From the NCBI RefSeq assembly GCF_028748145.1, contig NZ_CP118182.1:1-64000 (forward strand): a DNA stretch of 64,000 nucleotides, in the 5' to 3' direction. This document shows, piece by piece, positions 1 to 7,601 of this stretch. The position numbers and the translations under genes are program-made. Positions within the stretch are counted from its first letter, which is position 1; every line of letters begins with the position of its first letter. Source of the stretch: Entomospira culicis (GTDB lineage: Bacteria > Spirochaetota > Spirochaetia > WRBN01). The notes beneath the pieces were generated by a model. The model was not told where the DNA came from and did no database searches. It was given only the letters and a program-made list of their open reading frames with translations.

Positions 1-8
1 AGCAGAGG

Positions 9-1739
9 ATGAGAGGTATCGTTATCGGGATGTTGATTGTGTTCTCTTTATTGATAAGTGGGTGTCAGGTTACCTCAAGGAGTACGCCTGATAGTTACGC
101 AGGCGGGAGCACGGGTGGTGGATCGGGTGCTTCTTCTGGTGATTATGCTGATGAGCGTCAGGCGATGCAGGCAGAGCGTAATCGCTTGGAACGCGCCGAA
201 CAGGAGGCTAAATATCAACGAGAAACGTTAGAACGGGAGCGACGGCGTAATGCACAAGAGGCCGATCGCTTGGCTAAGGAACGCAGTGATTATGAGCGTC
301 AGCAGGAAGAGGAGATCAAAAAAAATAAAGAGGAACAACAGCGTTTAGAGCGTCAGCGTCGTGCGTATGAGCAAGAGAGTCGCCGGTTAGCACGTGAGCA
401 AGAGCGATCACGCGAAGAGGCTAATCGCTTAGAACATGAGCGATCGCTTGCAGAAAGTCGACGCGCTAATGCAAATCAAGATAGAGCCAAAGCCGAGGCT
501 GCCGAAAAAGAACGTCAAGCCGATCGTAATGAAGCCACGCGTCTGGATCTTGCCGAAGCCGATCTTAAGCGCCAACGCCTTGACCTTCAGCGTCAACGTG
601 AATCTAATCATAAAGAACGCCTGCGTCTTGAGCAAGAGCGCAAACAGTACGAGCGCGATCAACGCGATCAATCCCATCAAAATGAGACGCAAAAAAATCA
701 ACTAGAGCAAGCCAAGCGTAGCTATCAACAAGAGAAAGATCGCCTAGAAAAGGAGCGCTCTCGGGCGCAAGAGGAGGAGAGCCGTTTAGCGCGTGAGCGT
801 TCACGCCATGAGCAAGCGCGTAAAGATGCCCAAAGTGGTGCAACTAATGGCAGCTCTGCCCAAGATGTTCAAGCCATAGAGCAAGAGATCGCCGAGGTAA
901 AAAAAGAGCGTGAGGCGCTGGAAAGAGAACGTAAAGCCGACGAAGAAGAGCGACGTCGTTTAGAACGCGAGCGTGCCAATTATGAGCGCGCATCTAAGAA
1001 TCAAGGGCAGCGTAACGATACCCAACGTCAGCAAGAAGAACGACTCCAACAAGAAGAAGAGGCGCTAAACGAAGAGCGAAATCGGGCACAAGCCGAAGAA
1101 GAACGTTTAGAGCGTGAACGCGTATTGGCAAAAGAGCGTCAACGCGAAGAAGATGCTAAGACCACGCCCGCTCCTAACCAAGCTGGAGGTAATACGACCA
1201 CCACGCCTAGTTCGAGCAATGGAAGCAATACCCCAACCCCACCTAGCTCGAGCAATGGAAGTACGCAAGGATCTAGTGGTAGCGGTAGTGCTGGGCAGAA
1301 TTCTCCGCCTAAGCAATCGGGGATTACGCCCCCTACTCCTTCTAAGGATCCCGCTGATACTAAGGATAGCTCTCGGCACACTTCTGATGTAAGCGATGAT
1401 GCCTTTATCCCAATCTACCGCTGGTATGACGATGAGGCACATGCTAGGCGCTTGATGCTTGTGCGTGATTGGCAGTTGATCGAGCAATTTTGGCAATCAT
1501 TCGAGCTGTATGCCGATGAGGTAGAAGACCTGATGAAGGCTAAGGGATTATCCCTTTACAAACGTCCGCCTAAGCCACTTTACACGGTGCTTAGGGTTGC
1601 GCCAATGGATGCATCGTTGCCATGTGCCCAGCAAGAATTTGTCGCTTTTTCCCTCTATGATGCAGGCAATATCGATCAGGCAATACGTCAACGAAGACTC
1701 TATTGGAGTATGACCCAGCGCATCGTATTAGAGAAATAA
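9..1739 (+). CDS. Coiled-coil lipoprotein with shared C-terminal domain (member A)
   Basis: The N-terminus is a hydrophobic stretch ending LISGC, a lipobox, so the product should be a lipoprotein with Cys19 lipidated. Residues about 45-385 are almost all charged (R, E, Q, K in heptad-like runs), predicting a very long alpha-helical coiled coil. A Gly/Ser/Pro/Thr linker follows (about 385-460). The last 110 residues (from PIYRWYDDE) align with the C-termini of the next two genes: an aromatic/hydrophobic patch, W-x-x-I-E-x-F, and E-L-Y-A-D-E-V. The design suggests a stalk that displays or anchors a small domain. The ATG at 9 is almost at the window edge; an in-frame ATG at 30 would leave a shorter signal sequence. 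No family is recognised and function is unknown. Confidence 0.8.
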   Translation: MRGIVIGMLIVFSLLISGCQVTSRSTPDSYAGGSTGGGSGASSGDYADERQAMQAERNRLERAEQEAKYQRETLERERRRNAQEADRLAKERSDYERQQEEEIKKNKEEQQRLERQRRAYEQESRRLAREQERSREEANRLEHERSLAESRRANANQDRAKAEAAEKERQADRNEATRLDLAEADLKRQRLDLQRQRESNHKERLRLEQERKQYERDQRDQSHQNETQKNQLEQAKRSYQQEKDRLEKERSRAQEEESRLARERSRHEQARKDAQSGATNGSSAQDVQAIEQEIAEVKKEREALERERKADEEERRRLERERANYERASKNQGQRNDTQRQQEERLQQEEEALNEERNRAQAEEERLERERVLAKERQREEDAKTTPAPNQAGGNTTTTPSSSNGSNTPTPPSSSNGSTQGSSGSGSAGQNSPPKQSGITPPTPSKDPADTKDSSRHTSDVSDDAFIPIYRWYDDEAHARRLMLVRDWQLIEQFWQSFELYADEVEDLMKAKGLSLYKRPPKPLYTVLRVAPMDASLPCAQQEFVAFSLYDAGNIDQAIRQRRLYWSMTQRIVLEK

Positions 1740-1885
1740 ATGAATATTTTGGAAAAAAATAGCAAATAATCAAAGAATTCTGTACGATAATCAAAGAGAA
1801 TTGCCTCTTTAGGGGGATGAGAAATGTCTTCACAAGATATTCATATTATTTACTTAGTATAGAGTAGGAACAAAGCGAGGAAAAG
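1740..1885. other. Intergenic gap between the two coiled-coil lipoprotein genes
   Basis: Short AT-rich gap. It contains a small dyad (AAAGAG at 1793-1798, CTCTTT at 1805-1810) without a clear T-run, and a possible 16-codon reading frame from ATG 1817 after an AGGGGG stretch. Neither can be called a gene or terminator with confidence. Confidence 0.3.
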
Positions 1886-3265
1886 ATGGGCAAGAGAGTG
1901 AGATACTGGACAATACGTAGTCTGCTATTACTAATAATGATCTCCTTTAGCAGCTGTCTGGTGATTACCGATAGTGGTGCCGGCTCTAGTGGTGAGGGTT
2001 CTGATCAAGCCCCTTCGCAGGATGGTGAGGCTAATCAAGCCGAACGCGAGCGCCAAGAGCGAGAACGTCTTGAGAAAGAGCGCCAAGAGAAGGCGCGTCT
2101 TGAACGAGAACGCCAAGAAAAAGCCCGTTTAGAACGCGAGCGTCAAGAGAAGGCGCGCCTTGAACGTGAGAGGTTAGAAAGAGAAAGGCTTGAGCGCGAA
2201 CGCTTAGAGCGAGAGCGGCTAGAACGTGAACAACAAGAACGCGATCGTGCCAATCAAGGTGGGGCGGCAAGTCAACGCGAGAAGGAGCGCCAAGAGCGTG
2301 AACGACTTGAGCGAGAGCGTCAAGAGAAAGCACGCTTAGAACGCGAGAGATTAGAGCGTGAACGCCAAGAGAAAGAGCGTCAGGAGAAGGCACGTCTTGA
2401 ACGCGAACGCCAAGAAAAAGCCCGTTTAGAACGCGAGCGTCAAGAGAAGGCGCGCTTAGAACGTGAGAGATTAGAGCGTGAACGCCAAGAGAAAGAGCGT
2501 CAAGAGAAAGCACGCTTAGAACGCGAGAGATTAGAGCGTGAACGCCAAGAGAAAGAGCGTCAAGAGAAGGCGCGTTTAGAACGCGAACGTCAAGAACGCG
2601 AGAGACTGGAACGCGAACGCCAAGAGCGTGAAAAAAATCGTGGGCCAGGGAACAACAATGGCAATAATGATAATCGTGGGCCAGGGAACAACAACGGCAA
2701 CAATGATAACCGTGGGTCAGGGAACAACAATGGGAACAATGATAATCGCGGGCCAGGGAACAACAATGGGAACAATGATAATCGCGGGCCAGGGAACAAC
2801 AATGGCAACAATGATAATCGCGGGCCAGGGAACAACAATGGCAACAATGACAATCGTGGGCCAGGCAATAACAATGGCAACACGAACCCCAACCAAAGAC
2901 CGGGAAATAATAATCAGCGAGTAACCCCACCCGTACAACCTGCCTATCAGTGGCTTGACTACCCACGTGAACGGGCGAAGATGATTCAGGAGAGTCAATG
3001 GCAGGCGATTTTGCGTTATTTTGATGCCTTTGAGAAGTATGCCAACGAGGCCGAGCGCGTGATTCGTGCCAATAATCGTAACATCAGCATGCCAAATCGT
3101 CCTCACGCACCTGCGTTGACGGTGCGCAATGTCCCTAGTCAAGATGCCCCGGCCAGACAGCGCAATACGCGTTTCGTCTTCTTCTACGAGAGCGATATGA
3201 ATCGATTGGAGCAGAGCTTACGCGAGATGAAAATTTATATTGAGTCTACACAGAAACTGATGTAG
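1886..3265 (+). CDS. Repeat-rich coiled-coil lipoprotein with shared C-terminal domain (member B)
   Basis: A signal sequence ends in FSSC (lipobox; Cys near residue 24). Residues about 50-250 are R/E/Q/K/L repeats ([10 protein letters not shown]-type units), a predicted continuous charged coiled coil. Residues about 253-340 are tandem 12-residue units of the form [12 protein letters not shown], giving a flexible Asn/Gly linker. The final 110 residues (from [13 protein letters not shown]) align with members A and C, sharing an S-Q-W-Q-A-I...[10 protein letters not shown] core. The likely architecture is lipid anchor, rigid rod, flexible linker, small C-terminal domain. A GAGGAAAAG Shine-Dalgarno precedes the ATG. 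The repeats are nearly identical at DNA level, so length should vary between strains. Function is unknown. Confidence 0.82.
   Translation: MGKRVRYWTIRSLLLLIMISFSSCLVITDSGAGSSGEGSDQAPSQDGEANQAERERQERERLEKERQEKARLERERQEKARLERERQEKARLERERLERERLERERLERERLEREQQERDRANQGGAASQREKERQERERLERERQEKARLERERLERERQEKERQEKARLERERQEKARLERERQEKARLERERLERERQEKERQEKARLERERLERERQEKERQEKARLERERQERERLERERQEREKNRGPGNNNGNNDNRGPGNNNGNNDNRGSGNNNGNNDNRGPGNNNGNNDNRGPGNNNGNNDNRGPGNNNGNNDNRGPGNNNGNTNPNQRPGNNNQRVTPPVQPAYQWLDYPRERAKMIQESQWQAILRYFDAFEKYANEAERVIRANNRNISMPNRPHAPALTVRNVPSQDAPARQRNTRFVFFYESDMNRLEQSLREMKIYIESTQKLM
2140..2635 (+). repeat. Degenerate tandem repeats encoding the charged coiled coil
   Basis: Blocks of about 60 bp encoding [20 protein letters not shown]-like units recur several times with very few nucleotide differences, interleaved with 30-bp units. 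This is in-frame expansion inside the lipoprotein gene. Confidence 0.75.
2642..2893 (+). repeat. 36-bp tandem repeats ([12 protein letters not shown] units)
   Basis: Seven consecutive in-frame 36-bp units, six complete and the last degenerate, each beginning GGGCCAGG (GGGTCAGG in the third). Near-identity points to recent slippage or recombination. They encode an Asn/Gly-rich linker and are not CRISPR repeats because there are no unique spacers. Confidence 0.9.
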
Positions 3266-3298
3266 AAGCATAAAAAAGCTTATATTAAGGAGAAGCGT

Positions 3299-3784
3299 AT
3301 GAAGAGAATTTGGATGATAGGATTTTTGGCCTTGGCTACCTTGAGTGTGGCATCGGCTGCACCACAGGTAGAGGTGCGATTGGTGGCGAAGAAAGACGAC
3401 AAGAAGAAACCGCAAGTTCCCCAACCACCAAAGGAGCCATCGTTTCGTTTGGTAGATGTGCCGTTGGTCAATTATGTCTTGATTACCGAGAAGGATTGGC
3501 AGGCGCTTGAAGCCTATTTCGATGCTTTCGACCAATATGCCGAGGATGCCGATCGTGAGCTTGCTAAGATCAAAAAGCTCAAGAAGGAGAAAAAGCGTCC
3601 TAAAGCGCCTCGTTTGAATCTTAGCGCCGTGGCCTCCAATGAGTTGCCTGCCTTATTGCGCAACTCTAAAGAGAAGTATCTCTCCATCAGCGACAGCGAT
3701 CGCCGTACCCTAGAGAGTAACCTCAAGGAGATGCGTGAGTATATTACGGAGACACAACGTCTCTTTAATAGTAATACGAAATAA
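3299..3784 (+). CDS. Exported protein with the shared C-terminal domain (member C, minimal)
   Basis: The product has 161 residues with a cleavable-type signal peptide (MKRIWMIGFLALATLSVASA|AP) and no lipobox Cys. After a short Lys/Pro stretch, almost all of the mature protein is the C-terminal domain of the two upstream lipoproteins: EKDWQALEAYFDAFDQYAE aligns with [19 protein letters not shown] in member B, and the ends align as KEMREYITETQRLF against [14 protein letters not shown]. It is therefore the same domain without a stalk. The AAGGAG Shine-Dalgarno lies 7 bp before the ATG, and the 33-bp gap from the upstream stop suggests co-transcription. It could be a periplasmic partner or competitor of the two lipoproteins (inference). 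Confidence 0.8.
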   Translation: MKRIWMIGFLALATLSVASAAPQVEVRLVAKKDDKKKPQVPQPPKEPSFRLVDVPLVNYVLITEKDWQALEAYFDAFDQYAEDADRELAKIKKLKKEKKRPKAPRLNLSAVASNELPALLRNSKEKYLSISDSDRRTLESNLKEMREYITETQRLFNSNTK

Positions 3785-3796
3785 ATTCATACAAAT

Positions 3797-3831
3797 TACA
3801 TAGTAATTTCATAATAATAGATTACTATGTA
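3797..3831. repeat. Inverted repeat downstream of member C
   Basis: Arms TACATAGTAAT and ATTACTATGTA pair perfectly over 11 bp around a 13-nt loop. There is no T-run directly after, so it may be a 3'-end stabilising hairpin or a binding site rather than a terminator. Confidence 0.5.
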
Positions 3832-3870
3832 TGTAGTTGATACCCTACACTTCATATTGTATGGAGTAAA

Positions 3871-3909
3871 GAGAGCAGGTTGCATCGTTGATGAACTTGC
3901 TCTCTTTTT
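3871..3909. terminator. Probable bidirectional terminator between convergent operons
   Basis: An 11-bp stem (GAGAGCAGGTT with AACTTGCTCTC, one G-T wobble) is followed on the plus strand by TTTTT. On the minus strand the same stem is followed by TTTACTCC. It lies between the plus-strand lipoprotein genes and the minus-strand barrel genes. Confidence 0.75.
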
Positions 3910-3919
3910 ATGAGAAATT

Positions 3920-4588
3920 TTATACGGGAAATTGCACCCATAGGGCGCTAAAACCGACAAATAATCCGATACTAAAGTCGTTTTGGAGATGCTGTTGCTC
4001 GATGCTATCTTTCCAGAGTTTGATATTGCTGGTGCCTCGTAACGCAACATTGACCGTTATCAGGGTTGAACCATCATCGGGGCTAAAGAGCGGGATATTT
4101 CCGCCTAACTCGAGGGCAAAGTAGGGAAAGATCGAGCTGGACAAACTGCCAATATCCCCTTGCTCACTCTTTCCTTGCGTAGCATAGCCCATGCCTAGAC
4201 CATAGCCACTATAGAGCAAGCCCATGATGGTGGTGCGAAACATCACACCGGCGTACATCTCGTGCCAGTTGACTTTAAAGCTTTGCTCATTATCGAGATA
4301 GCCGATGGCGGTGCGGTGGGCGTGATAATAAAATTCTGGCCCAATACTGATGAAGGGAATGGGTAAAAATTCATAAGAGAGACCCAAGCCAAAGCTCCCA
4401 TTGAGACGTTTTAGCGCGATATCGCTGGAGGTGAGACCGATATTTTGATCTAAGGAACCGCCAAAGCGCAAGCTAACGATATGCCCTGAACCGATGCCTA
4501 AGAGACTCTCGGCAAAGAGCGCCGGCGTTACGATAAATAAGCTTACTAGTAGTACTCTTTTTACGAGTGATGTGATGATGTATTGCAT
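3920..4588 (-). CDS. Beta-barrel-like outer membrane protein, paralog 4 of 4
   Basis: A signal peptide (ending PALFAE) is followed by GHIVSLRFGGSLDQNIGL, a start that recurs in the two adjacent upstream genes. The rest alternates hydrophobic and polar residues in short segments separated by Gly/Asn/Asp turns and ends in aromatic/hydrophobic residues (GLFVGFSALWVQFPV), as expected for a small transmembrane beta-barrel of about 200 residues. A conserved middle reads F-x-V-N-W-H-E-x-Y-A-G-V. An AAGGAG ribosome site lies 7 nt before the ATG. It is last in a minus-strand operon with gaps of 12-81 bp. The substrate or porin role is unknown; OMP_b-brl-like is inference from pattern. Confidence 0.72.
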   Translation of the reverse strand: MQYIITSLVKRVLLVSLFIVTPALFAESLLGIGSGHIVSLRFGGSLDQNIGLTSSDIALKRLNGSFGLGLSYEFLPIPFISIGPEFYYHAHRTAIGYLDNEQSFKVNWHEMYAGVMFRTTIMGLLYSGYGLGMGYATQGKSEQGDIGSLSSSIFPYFALELGGNIPLFSPDDGSTLITVNVALRGTSNIKLWKDSIEQQHLQNDFSIGLFVGFSALWVQFPV

Positions 4589-4600
4589 ACTCTTCTCCTT

Positions 4601-5260
4601 TTATGCGCCAAAGCCGGCAAGGGTATCGCCAATATAGAGGCTTACACCCACAAATAACCCGACGCTAAAGTCGTTCTGAAAGTGCCCTGCTTCGGGTTGT
4701 TCTTTCCAGATGATGATGTTGCTCGTGCCACGCAGTGCCAAATGCAAGCCTAAAGTCATGTCATTTTTGCCAAGAGCGCCTAGAAAGATGTAAGGAATGT
4801 GCGTGCCTAGCTCCATGACAAAGTAAGGATAGACCGATGAGCTGACGGCGTAATCGTTTTTATCGAGTTTGGGCGTGAGGGCAAAGCCTGCGCCACCGCC
4901 AATGCCCCAGTAAAAGAGACCCATCAGGTTGAGTTTGAGTTGCCCGCCTACCGAGAGCTCTTGCCAAGAGGCCTTGTAGCTGGTCTCCTCGACGCTAAAA
5001 TTTGCCGTGCGGTTGGCGTGGTAATGAAATTCTGGTGAGATACTAATAAGCGCCACAGGAAAGAAGTCATAGGTGAGCCCCATGGTAAAGTTTCCGCGTA
5101 CGCTGGCGTACTGATAGACCTCGTCGATGCCTTGAATTGCTCCCACATTTCTGTCGACAGCGCCACCAAAGCGCAAGCCAATGATATGATCGAGGGCAAA
5201 AAGCGAGGTACTACTCATCAAGATGAGCCCAATAAGCATACTTTTTTTGATAAATTGCAT
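4601..5260 (-). CDS. Beta-barrel-like outer membrane protein, paralog 3 of 4
   Basis: Signal peptide MQFIKKSMLIGLILMSSTSLFA, then DHIIGLRFGGAVDRNVGA, aligned with its neighbours. The conserved S-W-Q-E-L-S-V-G-G-Q-L segment and the LALRGTSN segment (also LRGTSN in paralog 4) tie it closely to the downstream gene. Gly-rich turns with alternating hydrophobics fit an outer-membrane beta-barrel. AAAGGAG precedes the ATG by 7 nt and the gene starts only 15 bp after the preceding stop, so it is probably co-transcribed. Specific function is not recognisable. Confidence 0.72.
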   Translation of the reverse strand: MQFIKKSMLIGLILMSSTSLFALDHIIGLRFGGAVDRNVGAIQGIDEVYQYASVRGNFTMGLTYDFFPVALISISPEFHYHANRTANFSVEETSYKASWQELSVGGQLKLNLMGLFYWGIGGGAGFALTPKLDKNDYAVSSSVYPYFVMELGTHIPYIFLGALGKNDMTLGLHLALRGTSNIIIWKEQPEAGHFQNDFSVGLFVGVSLYIGDTLAGFGA

Positions 5261-5275
5261 AAATTTCTCCTTTGT

Positions 5276-5953
5276 TTAGTAGTAGTCACTTAAGGGTGAT
5301 GCACTGTCGTCGTAGAGCCACCCGAAGGATAGTCCTACATAGATGCCAAAGTCTTGACGGTTTTGCATCGTGCCTAGGGTCATGGGATTGCGAATGTCAT
5401 AAAGATTGCGCGTGTAGCGGAATGCGATGTGAAAGGCTATCACCGTCGAACCATCCATATCACCAAAGGAGTTACCATTGAGGGGAATGTTGCCGCCAAT
5501 TTCACCCACCAAGTAGGGATAGACCGAGGATTTGGACGCTTGGCTTAGTGCTTGATTACTCTTGGCAACGGTGGCATAACGCACGCCCAATCCTGCTGAC
5601 GTATAGAAGTAACCCAAAGCCGTAAATTTGAGTTGTAAATCTCCTCCCACCTCGTGCCAACTGCTCTTAAGGCTCGAACCATCGACCAAGGTTGCGCGGT
5701 TGGTGCGGTGGATATCGCTATGAAAGCTAGGCGTTAGTGCCAAGAATGGCATGATTAACCAGTCGTAACTTACCCCCACCCCAAAAGATGCGGTATTGCG
5801 TTGCATGGCTAGCGGATTGCTGGCAACCGCTACGAGACCGATGTTCTTATCGATTGAACCGCCTAAGCGAAGGCTAACAATATGCCCCATGGCAAAAAGG
5901 GAGCTCGCTGGCATCAACCATAGCCAAACAAGCACGCCAAAGTATCGTTTCAT
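5276..5953 (-). CDS. Beta-barrel-like outer membrane protein, paralog 2 of 4
   Basis: The signal peptide ends SSLFA; the mature protein begins MGHIVSLRLGGSIDKNIGL, matching the two downstream paralogs. It shares the S-S-W-H-E-V-G-G-D-L segment, the SSVYPYLVGEIGGNIPL segment and a terminal FGIYVGLSFGW beta-signal-like aromatic stretch. AAGGAG lies 6 nt before the ATG. The predicted fold is a beta-barrel (pattern only). The ligand is unknown. Confidence 0.72.
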   Translation of the reverse strand: MKRYFGVLVWLWLMPASSLFAMGHIVSLRLGGSIDKNIGLVAVASNPLAMQRNTASFGVGVSYDWLIMPFLALTPSFHSDIHRTNRATLVDGSSLKSSWHEVGGDLQLKFTALGYFYTSAGLGVRYATVAKSNQALSQASKSSVYPYLVGEIGGNIPLNGNSFGDMDGSTVIAFHIAFRYTRNLYDIRNPMTLGTMQNRQDFGIYVGLSFGWLYDDSASPLSDYY

Positions 5954-6034
5954 AATAGCTCCTTACGGTTAAATATACGCTATTTAGCCATCTTTGCCAA
6001 GTATGCGATGAAAAGAAGGAGCTAACGTTATCGA

Positions 6035-6712
6035 TTAGCCAATAACACTTGGCCCCAATACTGCGCCCACAAAGAGATTGATGCTGGCTGGGCTGGCAAA
6101 GACGCCCTTGGCGGGTTTAAAGGCTAATGGATTGATGCTAGCTTTGGTGGCGATGTTGAGATAAATACGATATTCGCGCTGGAGAATAGCAGGACCTACG
6201 GGGATGTTTCCGCCTAGCTCGAGGTGCAGGGTAGGGTGTAACGACCAGACCGAGATGGGATCGGCAGGTAAGAAGGTACTATGAGAGAATTTTGCTTTGG
6301 TGTTGTAGACCACGCCTCCGCCTAACCCAGCATAAAAGATCATCAGCATGTGATATTTGACGGTTGCTTCTAAGCTCATTTCATTCCACTTCGCCTCGAC
6401 AATGCTAGTATCAAGGGCGGTAAAGAAGCTTTTTCTGGCAAAATTAAATTGCATCGCCGAGCCTACCGACCAATGGCCATAACCATTGGGGCTACTCTCA
6501 AAGACCAGATCGTAAAAGAGATTAAAGCCTCCGCTTAGCTTAAAGGGGCTGTCAAAATCCATTGGCGTGGAGAGCAGACAGCTATTACCCCGTCCATTGG
6601 CTAGGTCTAGTGAGCCACGCAAGCCGACATTGTGTCCCAAGATACCTGCGTGTAGCGGTACGGTGGTGAGAAGTAGAAGGGTAAGAAAAAAAGTGGTGTA
6701 GATTTTTTGCAT
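6035..6712 (-). CDS. Beta-barrel-like outer membrane protein, paralog 1 of 4 (most divergent)
   Basis: Start chosen at ATG 6712 (MQKIYTTFF), which gives a proper signal peptide ending PLHAG and an AAGGA site in the right place; the longer frame would run into the upstream gene. The mature start GHNVGLRGSLDLANG is a diverged version of the GHIVSLRFGGS motif of its neighbours, and KWNEMSLEATVKY and LHLELGGNIPVG correspond to their conserved blocks. It begins 19 bp after the cutC-like stop, so the barrel genes are probably transcribed from the same promoter. Function is inferred only as a small outer-membrane barrel. Confidence 0.68.
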   Translation of the reverse strand: MQKIYTTFFLTLLLLTTVPLHAGILGHNVGLRGSLDLANGRGNSCLLSTPMDFDSPFKLSGGFNLFYDLVFESSPNGYGHWSVGSAMQFNFARKSFFTALDTSIVEAKWNEMSLEATVKYHMLMIFYAGLGGGVVYNTKAKFSHSTFLPADPISVWSLHPTLHLELGGNIPVGPAILQREYRIYLNIATKASINPLAFKPAKGVFASPASINLFVGAVLGPSVIG

Positions 6713-6731
6713 GATATTATTCCTTATCGAT

Positions 6732-7406
6732 TTAACATGGATGATTAGCGGGTAAATGAACAATTTTTGTGCCGTGCCACTGCACTCCATAGAGTTGTGG
6801 CTCCAGCTGATGGATGTTTTGATAGGTTACGCCCTTGCCCACGATGAGTGTGATTTTACCTTGGGCATACTCGGCGAGGGCGCGTAAATGTTCAAGGTTC
6901 TCCTCGATGGGATTATTGGCGGGGCTACCGTGGGTAAGCAGATACGCTACGCCTAAATCTTGAAGGAGATCGATGCTCTGCTGTTGCATGGCGGTGGGAA
7001 CGAGGTCGAAGGCCATGTGAAAGGTGGTGGCTTTGGGTTTGATAGCATTAATCAGTAACTGCATGGTGGCGATATCGATGTGGTTCTCTTTGGTGAGCGC
7101 GCCTACGACAAATCCTTTAATGCCATCAAGCTTCTTTAAAAGAGCGATATCTTCAAGCATAATGGCGAGATCGGTATCGTTGTAGCAGAAGGTTCCGCCA
7201 TGCGGACGAATCATCGCGTGGATGGGTTTGTTGGCTTGCAAAGCGCTATCACTGGCATATTGCGCTACGCCGAAGCTTACCGTGGTGCCGCCTAAGGCGA
7301 GATTATCGCAGAGCTCGATGCGACTGACCTTTGGATGCGCCAAGGCTTGAGCTAGTGCTGTATGATTTTCGATACAAATTTCATAAGTCGTCTGATTATC
7401 CACCAA
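6732..7406 (-). CDS. cutC: CutC family protein
   Basis: The TIM-barrel CutC family is recognisable from YEICIENHTALAQA near the N-terminus, RIELCDNLALGGTTVSFG, the MIRPHGGTFCYND block, VVGALTKENHIDIA, TTFHMAFDLVP and the late ITLIVGKGV segment. The family was named for a copper-sensitivity phenotype in E. coli, but its biochemical activity is not settled. No ATG fits. The longest frame opens with a TTG at 7427 lying inside a TATAAT box, so the TTG at 7406, 7 nt after AAGGA, is the likelier start. It is first in the minus-strand operon with the four barrel genes; no functional link is obvious. Confidence 0.82.
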   Translation of the reverse strand: MVDNQTTYEICIENHTALAQALAHPKVSRIELCDNLALGGTTVSFGVAQYASDSALQANKPIHAMIRPHGGTFCYNDTDLAIMLEDIALLKKLDGIKGFVVGALTKENHIDIATMQLLINAIKPKATTFHMAFDLVPTAMQQQSIDLLQDLGVAYLLTHGSPANNPIEENLEHLRALAEYAQGKITLIVGKGVTYQNIHQLEPQLYGVQWHGTKIVHLPANHPC

Positions 7407-7426
7407 TCTTGAATCCTTCTGCAACA

Positions 7427-7469
7427 ATTATAGCAAGTTTTCTCCTTTTTGGGAAGAGTGCCACTTCCC
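7427..7469 (-). promoter_or_regulatory. -10 element of the cutC/barrel operon with an upstream dyad
   Basis: A TATAAT on the minus strand (7432-7427) lies just before the cutC start. The -35 region is poor, but a 6-bp-arm dyad (GGGAAG 7451-7456, CTTCCC 7464-7469) covers that position and could be an operator. Inference only. Confidence 0.4.
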
Positions 7470-7577
7470 CTCTAGTCAAAGGCGAGAGATTTAGCGTATC
7501 TTTAGGACAAGTGGATGATTCCACGGCTTTTACAATTTCTTAATTTTTGTCTTAAAGTAGACGATAGACTAAAAACA

Positions 7578-7596
7578 TATAATAGGTATTAGGAGG
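7578..7596 (+). promoter_or_regulatory. -10 box and strong ribosome site deciding a GTG start
   Basis: TATAAT at 7578-7583 (no convincing -35), then AGGAGG at 7591-7596, 5 nt before GTG 7602 of the P-type ATPase. The strong Shine-Dalgarno supports the GTG start. Confidence 0.5.
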
Positions 7597-7601
7597 ATAG
7601 T

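Noticed and set aside
1817-1867. Possible 16-codon peptide gene
   Set aside because: It is only a short frame in an AT-rich gap, with no promoter or conserved context visible.
2642-2893. CRISPR-like 36-bp repeats
   Set aside because: The units are directly adjacent with no unique spacers and encode an in-frame Asn/Gly linker in a lipoprotein gene.
2590-2966. Long antisense frames opposite the repeat lipoprotein
   Set aside because: They are products of the sense-strand repeat (simple Leu/Phe/Pro or Cys/His strings) and have no ribosome site or promoter.
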